64,000 nt of DNA from Setomelanomma holmii (GCA_010015745.1 ML978281.1:1-64000); one strand, 5' to 3'; numbered from the stretch's first letter, positions 45,628 to 57,489 are shown. Notes: generated by a model from the sequence alone, not told the origin. A program made the numbers and translations.

Positions 45628-46868
45628 TTATGACTTTGCGCCTGGCGGCACTCTTGCAAATGTTGCAGCCACTATCAGTGGAAATACCACCGTCGCTTCG
45701 GCATATACCTTGACGCTGTCACCGTCTAGCTTGATCTTGCCCCAACTGACCGCTTCGTCCGGTCGAGCTCCCGCATCGCTCCCGTCGAACTCTTGGGCGG
45801 TATTGATGTAAATAGCGCTCTCTGCACCATTGCGCATCAAATTGGCATTGGCAATGTGATGCTTGACAATACCGCCCCCTAGAACAATCATGCCCGTTCG
45901 CTTGGCTCGGACAGCGATCGTGTTGATCTTGCGTATGTCCTCCACGATATCTATCCGTAGCTGCTCCGGGGACGACTTGAACGTGTGAAAGTACAACATG
46001 TCACCGAGACTGCCATCTGTGAGTGCTGGACAGAAGATGGGAATGTCGTTCTTCCACGCCCAATAGTAGACCGAGCGTTCGTCGTTTATTTCCTTACCCA
46101 AGCGACTGATCACTTTGCTCGGCGTCCAATAGAGTGGTTCGTCGGTCTTTTGGCTGGCTTCTTGCTCTTCTAGCATTTTGTCTAGAATTGGCACAACCCA
46201 GTCTTCAAAGGCACAGTAGTTGCTGTTGGGCACCACGAGGTTCCCTATTCGGTTCATCCCCTTCTGGCGAAGACCTGCGCCAGGCGTAGAGAACGAACCC
46301 AGATATGTCGGGGCGAGGCACTTGATAAAGTCCTCCTCGACGCCGCCAGCGGTCGTGACGATGGCAGACACGTGCTTGTGCTGCACCAGGTACCGCAGCG
46401 TTTCGCGCAGGCCAGATGAGATGAGATTCGAGGTGTATCCTAGGAATATCGTCGTACCCTGGCTTGTCTCCGGGTCCTTCCATGCACGCTGCTACCTGTC
46501 AGCACAAACTCCAACCTCGATACAACATTTGGGTCGCTGCTAAATCCGGCTAAATTGTTTCGCGATCCCTGACGCACGGATATGTTCCGATGCTTCTCCG
46601 CAACCCACTAGCGCTAGAACCGCGCACGTTGGCGAGAACCACTCACCATGCCGTTGATGATGCGCACCGCCTCTCCGACCGATGTTGCCTGAAACCCCAT
46701 GCTGGCATAGCCGCCCACCAGTTCCTCGACGGTTATGCTGCGCGACACATACTGGTTGAAGTCGATGCCCTGCACTTCGCGCGAGCCTTCAGGGATGGGT
46801 GCGGATGGCTTCAACACAGCATCAGTGGCGCCGGCAGGGGCCGCGGTGTCGTTGGCGGATGAAGACAT
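45628..46868 (-). CDS. DYS1: Deoxyhypusine synthase, 360 aa
   Basis: Transfers the aminobutyl group of spermidine to a lysine of eIF5A, the first step to hypusine; NAD-dependent and essential in yeast. Two exons: 46868-46647 and 46488-45628 (158-bp intron). The splice joins VRIINGM to RAWKDPETSQGTTIFLGY. Motifs include SNLISSGLRETLRYL, TTAGGVEEDFIKCLAPTY, GLRQKGMNRIGNL, FCPALTDGSLGDM and VLGGGIVKHH (NAD site), and the VSWGKIKLDG segment with the catalytic Lys. The length equals the family norm. Divergent from SNT1. Confidence 0.96.
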
Positions 46869-48286
46869 GGCGCGCTGCAGAAAGCAGGAGCAGACAAACG
46901 GGACTGGATGGCCGGATGCAAAACGCGAAAATCGATGCCGGCGTGACTTGGGATCTGGCTGTGCTAGCAGTTCTTTTGTACTGGCTGCCTGCCTTCATCG
47001 AGCGTGCAGAATTTCACTGCCCGCCCCCACATGTGTCCGCACTAGCGTGCTCCGGGTTGATCGTCAAAGGTCGCACTTGCCAATGTCGCCGCACTCACAG
47101 CCCGCACAGGTAGAGTGGCCGTAGTGTGTGCATAGTCGACAGCACGGCAACAAGTTTCGACGCAGGCCGCTCGTGCTCGTCGTGAACCACCCCGAGCACG
47201 CTGCAGCCTCATCGACAAGTCTCCTGTGGAGCCCAGCCTGACTGACACAAGGCGGCCGCAGTTTCACGGATACCCACATTAATCCCTGCCGTGCAGCACC
47301 AGCCTCTAATTGGACTCAGGATTGAAGATGCCTCTCCACTTCAAATCGGGTAGCCAATCAGCCTCGGCAGCGCGTCTTCGATGTGCGCGAGACAAGGGGC
47401 CGTTGCGCGGTCCATTTTGCGTGCATGCAGAAGCCAGAAGCGAGTCGTCCGTCATGGGCTTGTGTCAGTGCGCACCGACTGCGTTCTCGTGTTCTGGTCT
47501 CGTCGGCGTTTCCCTCATCACCAACCTCATCCTTTGCGACAGCGACCCCTTCACACGACGCCATGCTGCCGACGTGCACCTGCGCAGTGCCCGGTTAAAG
47601 ATCCTCCGTCTTTTCGATCCCGGCCCAGAAGCCGGCCGACTCACGTGGCAGCGACCTCCTCCACAAAGGAACGCAGCGCCACGTCAACGGGGTGGAAGGC
47701 GACTGTCGACCTTCGAGAGCGCCTTTGTTGACGCTCTGACGACACCCGGATCTCTGGACCGACTTGAGACGACTCTGCCGGCTCCGCTGCTGCAACCGAT
47801 GCGCCCCACACCCGCAGACGCATCTCCTGGACATTGGAAAGACGACAACAGCAGATCGAGAATCTCAGCTTCCGACGCCGAGCCAGCCCTGGAGTGTTCC
47901 ACCGCGCGGATCCCATCCCATCGTGCGCATTTAACACCGGCCGCTTTTCCCAATTCGATCTTCGTGCACGGGCTCCGCACTAGTGCTTGATCAGGATAGC
48001 CAAATCAGGAACATCATCATTTGACATCGAGGGTTTAGTTGGGCAGTGAACCGAAAGCCAACAGCAGGAAGCAAGCGTACGACCACAGGACCCTTTATAA
48101 CCCAGCGCAAAATATTACAAGAGGAGTTGTAGAATTCAGCAACAGCCTTCCCCCAGGATCGGTCTCCAATCACCCACACATGAAATCTGCCCGACGTGAC
48201 CCGACTTCGATCTGATCAGAGTATACAACGGCCACCATCGCCCATGCCGCAAATACAAGTAAAGGTAGAACCAAGTCTTCGTCATA
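46869..48286. other. 1.4-kb divergent intergenic region DYS1 / SNT1
   Basis: A probable double promoter and the long 5' leader of SNT1. The largest open frame (47310-47990, plus strand) has a composition and neighbours that do not suggest a gene. Confidence 0.45.
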
Positions 48287-51200
48287 ATGTCCGCCAACCG
48301 GTACCCGGACAACGGCAGATACGCACGCGACAGATCTCCTCCGTATCGCGACCGAAGACCTTCCAACTTTGGTGGCGGCGCATACCCTCCGAGGGGTAAC
48401 GACTCGACTGGTCGGCCAGGACCAGAAGCCAGTGGGTTTCCGTCAAGAGAGCCGCCCCGAGGGCCCAAGTCGCTCGGAGATCCACCTCGAGGGCCGGCGG
48501 CGGGACCGCCGTCGAGCGCACCCTCCGCGCCGCGCGATGGTCGAGGGAGAGGGTTTGCGGGTCGTGGTGAGGACACTCCGTTGCGGATTGCACCGCCATT
48601 GAGCAGTGGGCCCGCACTCAACTCTCATAGTTCCTGGAGAGCTGACCGTGAGCGAGATCGAGATCGCGAATTCGACAGGAGGGAAAGACGGCCTACTCCG
48701 CCACGACGCTCGCCCATACGCGAAATGCGAGACCTGCGTGACCCCCGCGATCAGCGGGACTTTGCACCCCGCGATCTTGATATCAATCGCGCACGGCGGA
48801 ATTCACGAGACGGTCCTCCCTCGGCAGGTTCGACGTACTCAGATCCCTCTCTTGGCGCTGGGTCATCATATCGCGGCGGCGTCGTCGGGCGGGGACGGGG
48901 CGGAAGGGACTTCGCTGGGCGCGGGAGGCCGTTCCATACGGACGAACGTGACAGGCATCATGATCCGCGCGAGCGAACATGGCGACCACGCAGTCGTTCT
49001 CCCCCGGCACGCCGAGAAAGAGATCCACGAGACGAGCGGCGAGATGAGCGAGAGCTAGACAGAAGGGACCGAGATGATCGCAGATTCGTACCGCGAGAGT
49101 ACGACTCTTATATTGGACCTGCGGGTGCAGCGAAGCCTGGTCCACGCACACTAGACACTCACCGTAGCTCGGGCCCGTCTGACTCTCGTTACCTTCCAGG
49201 AACTCCAACGGGATCAACACCCCATTCATCCCACCACGCATTACCGCCAGATAGGCTTGGACCCCAGGCAGACTCATACTCGCGGCGCTCTTCGCTGGCC
49301 ATAGACCCCTCAGCAACCAAGCGCGAACCAGGAAAGGACGAGGCCCTTCTGGCTAGCCGCGCAGAGGCGTCCCGCGAAAGGTACGCACCGCGTGCTTCAT
49401 CGCCTCCTGCTGCTGTTCCTGCCTTTGGATCTAATGTCTGGAGGGCGCCTACTCTTGACACCAAATCGAGTTCAGCTGCAGTACCAGCACCCAAACCTGC
49501 TGTGACTGCCCCTCCTCCTTCGACAATTCCTACCCCAGTTCCAGTCAATCCAGTTAAACCAACACAAGTTGTTCCTACGGCACCCAAAGCGACCGTCGCA
49601 TCGGGCCTTGCAATCGCTCCGCCTACAGGCCCTAAAGCGGATAGGACACTCGACCGTCCTATCGGCGAAGCGATTCCGGAGCAGAGGTTACCGTCTATCG
49701 GACCTCAATGCACGGAGCCGTCAGAACCAGTAGCTTACTCGTCCGCTTCTGTGCCTGCGCCAGCGACTGCACTCGAGCCAGTCAAGTCTGAGGTCAAAAC
49801 CCAGATACCTCAGCCCTCTCGGACTCCTTCATCGATATCCTCAGCCGTGCCGCTTCCAACTCCAGCCCCGTTGGCCCCTCCAGTGAACTTACTCTCATCA
49901 GCTCCGGCGTTAGTGAAGTCGCCGCCTCAGGGACCAGCACCCAAACCAAGACCGCCACCTATTGCTCCCCAAGCAGCGCTCCGCGCCAATGCATCGCCCC
50001 AGTTCTCCAGAACGCCGTTCCCGCCGTACGCGCCACGCGACGCATCGCCTGGTGCGATTCCCTCGGCAGTGGGATCCCGCACAGGAGGCACCCCTTCGGT
50101 CAATACGTCGCCTAAGAGCTTGCCGGCCAACATTCCGACCGGTCCAAAAGCAGATCGGACTCCAATGGCTCCTCGACCGCCTCAGATGTATCCTCCATCC
50201 GATAGATCGAACTTCTCAGCCGCAAGAGCTCCGATTAGTGGAGGACCGAAGAGTATGCAATGGGTCAGACCAGGCCTCATGCCCACTCGACCAACGATAC
50301 CTACTAAAAGAGAATTTCCTCCCGAAGACCGCGATCGATCCTTTGGGACGACGCCAAAAGCTCCGAGGCTTGAGACCAATACTTTTGCCGCTCAAGCCCC
50401 GGGCATGCCACTCGCCAAGTCAGAGTCGCCATCGTCTCCCCAGATAACAACCGGGGAAGGTAGGACCAGAGAGCGTGCAGCGTCCGCGGAACGTCCCGTG
50501 GCACCATCGTCCAAGCCCGGGCCAATTGAGACTAGGCGGCACTCGGACGTGTTCATGGCAGAAGCTTCGCCTCGCTTGATAAAACCCCCAGCATCGGCGG
50601 CTTCCTCTGCGCCTGAAGTACTGCAAGACTCTGATGATGATGTCGATCTTGATGATGGTGACTTTGCTGAGTCGGAAGCAAAGTACAACCGTGAACGAGA
50701 ATTACTCGAAGCTAGAAAAGTCGATTCAAGCGCTGCACATCTCCGTGCGGTGACTCCACTGCATGAGGTCATGTTACTGCACTGCTTGAAGGCCGTCTCC
50801 CCGGCTTCAGCCATGGAGATGGCCGAGGACAAGCCAGTGGACGAAGATGTCGCCATGCAGGGCGATGTCGCGTCTCCACCTCAACTAGAACGTTCGAGAG
50901 GGAGTGCCGTGACGGAACCCCTAACCCCGAAGCAAGAGGATGCAGAGGATATCGAAATGATCGAAAAAGCAGAAAAAGCACTTGCACCGGCGACTGCCGC
51001 ACTACGATTACGACGTAGGGCTTCCATGGAACACGATTCAATGCCGGACTTCAGTGCTCTACCATACTTGGGCTCTGGGCCCCCAACACCGTTGTCAGAT
51101 ATTGAACAAGACCGGCCCAAAATCCCAGAAACGGTTATGCTCGCGATCCGTGAAAAGCTGCGTAAAAGTATCGAGCCTGAGCTCAGTGTGGAACAAACAT

Positions 51201-54200
51201 TACAGCAGTACGCAGCAATATACAGACATTGGCGAAAAAACACGCGGCCATTGGACGAGGAACGGGAGCAGGAAGAGCAGGAGAGACAGCCTTCAGCCGA
51301 GCCAAGTCTCAAGGCCACGACTCCTGACATTACGACTGCAGCCATGACTGGTTTGCTTGAGCCTCTTCCTACGGCTACTGGGCGCCGGAGTCACTCCAGT
51401 CGATGGGCCACCGAGCTGGATCTCGAGCAAGTCATTGCTGAATCGCTGAAGACCGCGGAAGAGGAGAGGATGGGGAAGAAGGAGAAGGAGCCCCGACGGG
51501 CTCTTGCTGATCCCGAGAAAGAGGCCGACCTACCGTTAGAGATCGTTGAATCCGAAGCGCAACGCCGACGATATATTGATACTAATTTCCAACGCGAGCC
51601 TGGCCAGGGCATCTTTGTGTTTCATTACGAGCCTCCAGAGGATGACTTCACAGAGGAAGAACATCGAGTCATGGTCCAAAACTACCGCGATCAATATGCA
51701 AAGAAGTGGGGTAAGCTAGCAGAAATCTTGTACAAGGAAGCCGGGGTAGAGCGAACCTACAAGGACACCATCAACCACTACTACGCTACAAAGTGGGGTA
51801 GAGAGTACAAGGGCAAGCTCAAGGGGCGTCGCAAAGGAGTTGGGAAGCGCGGAGGAGGCGTTGCTAGAGGCCGTGCCGCAATTGCAAATATGGAACGTCC
51901 GGATCCGACAGAGGATGGAATGCCTCTGCCGCTCACAGAAACTGGCCGGCCGCGGCGATCCGCTGCTCCCACGTTTGGAGGCATTGAGAATGATTTTGAC
52001 CCTACGGCCGCTACACCCACGCCAGGACGTGCACGTCGACAAACAGATGCGGACGGTGGCCAAGAGAAGGTTGCTCGGCGTGGCAAAACGGCGAAGGACA
52101 AGGCCAGTCGCAAAGCGAAGAACATGCCTCTTGCAGCGGCTCCCGTTGGCTCCCCCGCCAAGATTGATCGTAAGGAGAAAGGACCGGGTGTCAAAACTGA
52201 GGATGACTTCGGTAAGCGACCGCTCGGTGACATGACGATGCCAATGTCCATACACCCTGGACTTGTCGATGACCAGATCATGCTTTCTGGTGAGCCAATG
52301 CCTGGTATGACCTTGAACATGATGGACCGTCCAAAAGCTCAGGCCAATTCAAGGCCTGGGCCCTCAAGCTATTGGTCCGTGTCCGAGCTCCAAGACTTTG
52401 ACAAGAATGTTGCACATTTCGGTACAGATTGGCTGGCGATTTCGAATCACATGGGCACCAAAACCCACACCATGATCAAGAACCAGTACCTTCGTTTGAT
52501 CGAATCAGGTCGTGCAGATCTAGAGCAAGTAGCTCATGAAGCTGACGGCAGGCGAGAGCGAGGGGATCACCTTGGGCCACCACCGACACCTACTCCTGCA
52601 CCGAAGCGACGTTATGAGAGCACCCAAACAGCACTGCCACGTCAAATTGCGCCCACGCCCGAGTTGCACAAGTCCCCACTTCTCAATCAGCTTGCGCTGC
52701 AGACAACGACGCCTCCGCAATCCACGTCTTCGGCGAGGTTCTCCACCATCGCGCAAGCTCCTGCCCAAAGCAAACCACTTGGGTCCGTCACGGGCTTCCC
52801 GCCTTTGCCAGAACCAATCATGGCCTCCATTCCCCCGGTTTCGCAACAGCAATCACCACCTGCGCCACCGCAGCGATCTCAGCCCCAACACCACCATTCC
52901 TTGTCCCAGCACAAGCAGCAGCACCCTGGACCGCGTGCGGGCTTTTTCTCGGACGAGACATCTTCGCGCCATGAGAGCCGACCTTCGTCGCAGTCCTCAC
53001 ATCAACCACCCAGGGTCTTGCAGCAGCAGCATGTATCACCAGCCAATCGAACACAAGAGCAGCTTCAAGGGCACTTGTACCGCGGGTTTGGTCATCACGA
53101 GCGGGAGAACCTGACCCGATCGGAAGCTCAGCAGGAACAGGACGTGCAACACCGCCATCAACAACATGCTCGTCGAATATCCCAGGAAATGAATCATCAT
53201 AGGCCGTTCGGTAGTGGCGGTATACCTCCCCTTGTGCCTCCGGTCAGATCGAATTCTGGACTGAGGTCCCCAGAGCATCGGCCGCTGTCGTACTCGCATT
53301 CTCGTCACCCATCACAAGTTCAACCGCTTGTGCAGCCCCCACCCGAAATGCATCGTCCGCTGCACAATAATCTTCCCGCTGCACAACAGCTACCGCCACG
53401 GTCGGCAATCCTCACTCCACCTGTGAAAGACGAACCCCGCATCCCTCCGCAGTCTGTCAATCTTCAGACTCAGCAATCGTCTAGTCATCCACTCCTATAT
53501 GGTCAACCTTCAGCTCAAAGTACAACTGCACCTCCTCCACCGAAGCCAGCGACCGAACCTAGGAAATCGAATTTGATGTCGCTACTCAATGACACCGAGA
53601 CTGAAGAGCCCAAGCGCAAGAAAACTAGTGATCAAGGACCCTCCTCGCATAACACTACGCCTCAGCAACAAGCTCCGATTGCCCCGCCTCCACCTCCGTC
53701 CACATCGACCTCCCAGGCGCAACCACCTAGGCGCGCAACGTACGAAGGCTCCTCCTACGGCCAGCCTTCTTACGCGCAGCATTCCTCACTTCCGCCTTCG
53801 TCCTCTGGTAGAACCATTGACCTTACAAGTGACGCGCCCTCAAGTGGAGGTGGTAGCAGGCTTGGTATGCGAGATGGTTGGCCGCAACGACAACAATATC
53901 AGCCTAATCACAGTCAAGGCTCACAGCCAGCGCCCCTCGCCTCACATGCTGGGTTGTCTCAGCCTCCGTTTGGTGATTCTAGACCATTCAACAACAATCA
54001 TCGCGCCGTCTTCGCGCAGCACAATACCCCACGACACAATCCCTCGCCACCACCCAGCGCTTCATATCATTCTCCTCACGTGCACTCACGCACCCCCAGC
54101 ATTAGCAGCGCACCTGGCCAAGCCCCACGTCATGGCATGTCGAGTAACATCCCGAGCACGACTGCTCCTCAGCACGCATCGACGCCAGGTGCTTCTGCTC

Positions 54201-55069
54201 AAATTCTGCAGCCGAATCCCTACGCTCAAGTCGATCCGCCTGGAAGCAACGCACCGTCTACTGGACCCATGGGTATGCGTCCAAGCCCACATCTACGCAA
54301 CACCCACATCGCTTTGCAAAGAGAGTCGTCTGGTCGTAATGAGCACTCGCAATCCCACAGTGCGAACTTGTCGTACTCGAACCCACAGACCCCGATTGAG
54401 CATCCCGGGCATCAATCATCGCGAGGTCCTGGTGGCTTAGCAGAATCGTATCGTGCGCGTGAACCACGTGACTTTGAGTCCCGTCACATCTCTGACCGTG
54501 ATACTGGTCGCGAACTAGCTCAAAGAGCCGAACTACTGCACGAGCAGATGACGAATCCTGCGCTTCGTTCCAATCCCATGCCTGAGGATTTGCGTTATCA
54601 GTCTCATCAGCATGACCGTGCGTTCATGTCACAGCGCTCGCACACGCCTCTGTCGAGGGCAGATCATGGTCAGCCACCGCCCCTTCAGCACCCGCCTCAT
54701 TCATCTCTCGGGACCAAGAACCACTCCTTCTACGGGCAGCGAGCGCCAGAAGAATCTCCGCATCCCTTCGCGCCTAGAAGTCTGACCGAACGGATCCGTG
54801 AAGGTCAGGCCCAGCAGCAGGCAGCCATACATCGTGAAGAGTACGCGAGAAGGGAGGGAGAGCGAGAACGCGAGATGCACATGCGAGATGCACAGATGAG
54901 AGAGAACTTGATCAGGAGGAGCGAGATGAGAGGACCATTGCCGCCTGGGTCTGCTCCGGGTCCTGGTCAAGAGCAGAGGCCGCCTGCTGGTCCACCACAT
55001 GACTGGGCAAGTGCAGTCAGGCATCCAAATGATCGGCATCCCAACGAAAGACACCCATGGCAGCGATGA
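48287..55069 (+). CDS. SNT1: Snt1-like SANT-domain subunit of the Set3 histone deacetylase complex, 2260 aa
   Basis: The fungal counterpart of NCoR/SMRT co-repressors, scaffolding a deacetylase complex on chromatin. Uninterrupted frame. The N-terminus is RGG/Arg-Asp-rich and disordered, followed by a Pro/Ala-rich region to about residue 800. A conserved helical part leads to a first SANT domain (about 1124-1176: YRDQYAKKWGKLAEILY..TYKDTINHYYATKWG) and a second (about 1360-1408: YWSVSELQDFDKNVAHFGTD..MIKNQYLRLIE). The last 850 residues are Gln/Pro/His-rich with a charged ERERE helix at the end. Budding-yeast Snt1 is about half this length; filamentous homologues are long. Fully open low-complexity stretches make small in-frame introns hard to exclude. 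Confidence 0.85.
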   Translation: MSANRYPDNGRYARDRSPPYRDRRPSNFGGGAYPPRGNDSTGRPGPEASGFPSREPPRGPKSLGDPPRGPAAGPPSSAPSAPRDGRGRGFAGRGEDTPLRIAPPLSSGPALNSHSSWRADRERDRDREFDRRERRPTPPRRSPIREMRDLRDPRDQRDFAPRDLDINRARRNSRDGPPSAGSTYSDPSLGAGSSYRGGVVGRGRGGRDFAGRGRPFHTDERDRHHDPRERTWRPRSRSPPARRERDPRDERRDERELDRRDRDDRRFVPREYDSYIGPAGAAKPGPRTLDTHRSSGPSDSRYLPGTPTGSTPHSSHHALPPDRLGPQADSYSRRSSLAIDPSATKREPGKDEALLASRAEASRERYAPRASSPPAAVPAFGSNVWRAPTLDTKSSSAAVPAPKPAVTAPPPSTIPTPVPVNPVKPTQVVPTAPKATVASGLAIAPPTGPKADRTLDRPIGEAIPEQRLPSIGPQCTEPSEPVAYSSASVPAPATALEPVKSEVKTQIPQPSRTPSSISSAVPLPTPAPLAPPVNLLSSAPALVKSPPQGPAPKPRPPPIAPQAALRANASPQFSRTPFPPYAPRDASPGAIPSAVGSRTGGTPSVNTSPKSLPANIPTGPKADRTPMAPRPPQMYPPSDRSNFSAARAPISGGPKSMQWVRPGLMPTRPTIPTKREFPPEDRDRSFGTTPKAPRLETNTFAAQAPGMPLAKSESPSSPQITTGEGRTRERAASAERPVAPSSKPGPIETRRHSDVFMAEASPRLIKPPASAASSAPEVLQDSDDDVDLDDGDFAESEAKYNRERELLEARKVDSSAAHLRAVTPLHEVMLLHCLKAVSPASAMEMAEDKPVDEDVAMQGDVASPPQLERSRGSAVTEPLTPKQEDAEDIEMIEKAEKALAPATAALRLRRRASMEHDSMPDFSALPYLGSGPPTPLSDIEQDRPKIPETVMLAIREKLRKSIEPELSVEQTLQQYAAIYRHWRKNTRPLDEEREQEEQERQPSAEPSLKATTPDITTAAMTGLLEPLPTATGRRSHSSRWATELDLEQVIAESLKTAEEERMGKKEKEPRRALADPEKEADLPLEIVESEAQRRRYIDTNFQREPGQGIFVFHYEPPEDDFTEEEHRVMVQNYRDQYAKKWGKLAEILYKEAGVERTYKDTINHYYATKWGREYKGKLKGRRKGVGKRGGGVARGRAAIANMERPDPTEDGMPLPLTETGRPRRSAAPTFGGIENDFDPTAATPTPGRARRQTDADGGQEKVARRGKTAKDKASRKAKNMPLAAAPVGSPAKIDRKEKGPGVKTEDDFGKRPLGDMTMPMSIHPGLVDDQIMLSGEPMPGMTLNMMDRPKAQANSRPGPSSYWSVSELQDFDKNVAHFGTDWLAISNHMGTKTHTMIKNQYLRLIESGRADLEQVAHEADGRRERGDHLGPPPTPTPAPKRRYESTQTALPRQIAPTPELHKSPLLNQLALQTTTPPQSTSSARFSTIAQAPAQSKPLGSVTGFPPLPEPIMASIPPVSQQQSPPAPPQRSQPQHHHSLSQHKQQHPGPRAGFFSDETSSRHESRPSSQSSHQPPRVLQQQHVSPANRTQEQLQGHLYRGFGHHERENLTRSEAQQEQDVQHRHQQHARRISQEMNHHRPFGSGGIPPLVPPVRSNSGLRSPEHRPLSYSHSRHPSQVQPLVQPPPEMHRPLHNNLPAAQQLPPRSAILTPPVKDEPRIPPQSVNLQTQQSSSHPLLYGQPSAQSTTAPPPPKPATEPRKSNLMSLLNDTETEEPKRKKTSDQGPSSHNTTPQQQAPIAPPPPPSTSTSQAQPPRRATYEGSSYGQPSYAQHSSLPPSSSGRTIDLTSDAPSSGGGSRLGMRDGWPQRQQYQPNHSQGSQPAPLASHAGLSQPPFGDSRPFNNNHRAVFAQHNTPRHNPSPPPSASYHSPHVHSRTPSISSAPGQAPRHGMSSNIPSTTAPQHASTPGASAQILQPNPYAQVDPPGSNAPSTGPMGMRPSPHLRNTHIALQRESSGRNEHSQSHSANLSYSNPQTPIEHPGHQSSRGPGGLAESYRAREPRDFESRHISDRDTGRELAQRAELLHEQMTNPALRSNPMPEDLRYQSHQHDRAFMSQRSHTPLSRADHGQPPPLQHPPHSSLGTKNHSFYGQRAPEESPHPFAPRSLTERIREGQAQQQAAIHREEYARREGEREREMHMRDAQMRENLIRRSEMRGPLPPGSAPGPGQEQRPPAGPPHDWASAVRHPNDRHPNERHPWQR

Positions 55070-56108
55070 AGATTAGACGATTACAGTGGCGTTGTGAAGT
55101 CCGTTCGCATCTATTTCATTTGCTCAAACAACATACCAGGCGGTTTTCTTTGCGACACTTGTCGAGTGTAATGACTCGATTGCTAGGACACGATATCCAT
55201 GGCAATTTTTGTAGCTGGGAGGGCAGGCGGCTTGATGTTAGACCCGGATGCATGGCCATTTCCCACACTTGACACTTTTCATTTTGACTAGTGTGTCTCT
55301 ATATTGAAGCGTGTTCCTCATTGTAGATGTGTATTATACCAACACTTTTTACTGAGCATGTAAGTAACTAGAGGAATGGAACAATGTATCTGTATCAAGA
55401 AGATCTTGGTATATGCTGCCAATGTATATTATGAGCTGCTCAGTCACGTGTAGCATACAATTGAACAGTATTTGATCCTGCAGCCGGTAATCAATTTTCG
55501 GCAAGGCATTGCAATTTTTAGCATCGAAGAGATGAGGCACAACGAGGGGTACCCGTGCCCTACTCAGCGGTGCACTGCATTTCCTAGCGCACAAGAGCCG
55601 TCCTTTCTCAACACATGCACCTTCCAGAGGTTTCGGACTTGCACTGCAATCTCTACTGGCAAACGCGCACGACAGTTTGCATGTGTGCATGCGTACACAC
55701 GACTGAACCGGTGAAGGCGTGGTGCACGCCCAACGTATAGCAAGGCAAGGACGTGGCCATCGACCGGTGATAGCTCCTTTGGCGCATACCAGCAGAAGCG
55801 TTTCGAACTCGAGAATGAGATGAGGCTGCCCGCGAGGTTCTCTCTTCTTGCACTGCAATCTCTAGCGTGGAAGTAGGGATGGGCGTCCATGGAGGCGTTG
55901 TTCCGAGAACTCTGCATTGCAATGGTTGGCGTAGACTGAGGTGTGGTCATCGAGTCGGTGTAGGCTCCACAAGTTCGTCGACACCGTATCAGCAATGCAG
56001 ACATCGAGGCACGCACGAGTTGGAAAGACACACACGCCTTAGTTCGATGCATCATATACGAATACATCGCGGATTCTCTGTGACACTTGTATTTCAAAAG
56101 ATTCCTGC
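55070..56108. other. Convergent intergenic region with degenerate short repeats
   Basis: It lies between SNT1 and the ankyrin gene. Open frames in the minus strand (55349-55858, 55564-56097) have no recognisable domain and overlap each other in different frames. Confidence 0.45.
55506..55930 (-). repeat. Degenerate repeat around GCAYTGCAATYTCTAGC, spaced about 64-69 bp
   Basis: The plus-strand motif recurs at 55506, 55572, 55641, 55850 and 55914. Gaps are 66, 69, 209 (about three units) and 64 bp. Outside the 17-bp motif the units are not alike. The period is suggestive, but the array is weak. Confidence 0.4.
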
Positions 56109-57489
56109 CTATAAAATCGCCACTATCTCAAGCCTCTTCTTTATCTCAGCGACCTGTTTCGCCGTGCATCCCGCTCGGTTCCCAGATTTAACCTTTGTCC
56201 ATTTCTTCGTACCATTCTCAAACAAGAACTTGACAGCCTCAAGTTGGCCGTTCTCCGCAGCAAGATGTAGCGCAGTCCAGCCATTCTTCAAGGTCGCCTC
56301 ATTGAAGTCCTGCCCTCCTTCCTTCAAGGCGCCCAGTACCTTGACATGCCCGCTTTGTGCTGCGAGTAGAAAGGCAGTTCGTCCGCGATGGTCGCGAACT
56401 CCTAGCAGTCCACGCTCTCGTTGCATGAGTAGCTTGACCGCTCCGACTTTATTATGCAGGGCTGCCACGTGCAGAGGCGTGCGGCCTTCACTGTTCTTGA
56501 TCCTCAAATCAAGACCGTCCGCTGTCAGCAATGTTTTCATGATCTTGGTGTTCCCTTGTTCTGCAGCGAGATGAGCAGCAGTCCATCCTCTTGGCGTTAG
56601 GGCGTTGATAGGATATTCTTTCTTCTGGACAAAGTGAATGACTTGTTCTGGCACACCCAACGCGACCGCCCAATGCAACGGGTTTCTCCGTCCGGGACCC
56701 AATGAGATCTGCTTTTCTGGTTGAGTCGGGCTGGGATCATTCTGCCGAGCGATCATCTCATCACGATAGTCTTTGCACAACAGATGGTGCTCATCGAGAT
56801 CTTTGATTTGTCCTTCCCAGTCGTAGTGCTTTGCGAGGTTCTTCAGGAATTGCCAATCACCATGTAGTGAGATTGTGAGCTGGGCGGTAGCCAAAAGAAG
56901 CGCTTTGTACATGCCGATATAGAGCATGTGCAAATTCCTCTTGAGGTCTCGCATATGGTGGTCGTCGCCTGGTGCTTTCTTGATACGATCGGAACTTGTC
57001 GCATGCAAGACGGTGTAATGCGCCACCTTCCTTGCTAGCTCATACATTGACTCTTTCTCCGATCGATATATTTGATGAACCTTAGCGCTGTTGTCAGTGC
57101 TACATGACGCGATGGTAAGGATGAGGGGGTCACACCGAGAACGCGAGGAATAGGGCAGCTGCAGGAATCGCGACGTAAGGTCCTGCTACATTGACACCTG
57201 CCGCAACAAGATCCTGGATTGTGAGCATGTTGTCGCATACTTTGCCCACTTTCTCGGACGATCGACTGGCTGCTAGAGCTTGCGATCGCTTCTTGATCAA
57301 GGCTTGCAACTGCCTATAGCCATCTTCAGATCGGATCTTCAGCTTTGGCTTGCCTAACTGCTCTTTCAAAATGACGCTGAGCTTGTGGAGACGCTCCTTG
57401 CCTTTTTCGTCCTCGCTCAGGGCGCTATAGGCTTCTTTCCATAGGTTTGGTGTTCGTTTGCCCGAATCACCAACAACGGAGTCTGGCAT
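56109..57489 (-). CDS. NLR-like protein: NACHT_N-type N-terminus plus ankyrin repeats, no NACHT, about 441 aa
   Basis: Two exons, about 57489-57136 and 57080-56109. The splice is uncertain: an alternative pair is 57134/57087. Residues 14-230 (NLWKEAYSALSEDEKGKERL..AAGVNVAGPYVAIPAAALF..HYDWEGQIKDLDEHHLLCKD) resemble the helical N-terminal domain found before NACHT in fungal NLRs. Instead of a P-loop ATPase, the protein passes straight into about five ankyrin repeats (RNPLHWAVALG, GWTAAHLAAEQGN, GRTPLHVAALHNK, GRTAFLLAAQSGH, GWTALHLAAENGQ). It is either a cut-down immune-receptor partner or a decayed NLR; the frame is open, which favours a real gene. It lies 311 bp downstream of a NACHT gene on the same strand. 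Confidence 0.7.

Noticed and set aside
47310..47990. A 226-codon plus-strand open frame between DYS1 and SNT1
   Set aside because: Composition is Arg/Pro/Cys-rich with no motif, and similarly open overlapping frames exist on both strands. It is most likely promoter or leader DNA.
55349..56097. Minus-strand frames of 169 and 177 codons with repeated R-D-C-S-A
   Set aside because: The same short peptide recurs because the DNA motif repeats in two frames. No domain, intron or start context supports a gene.
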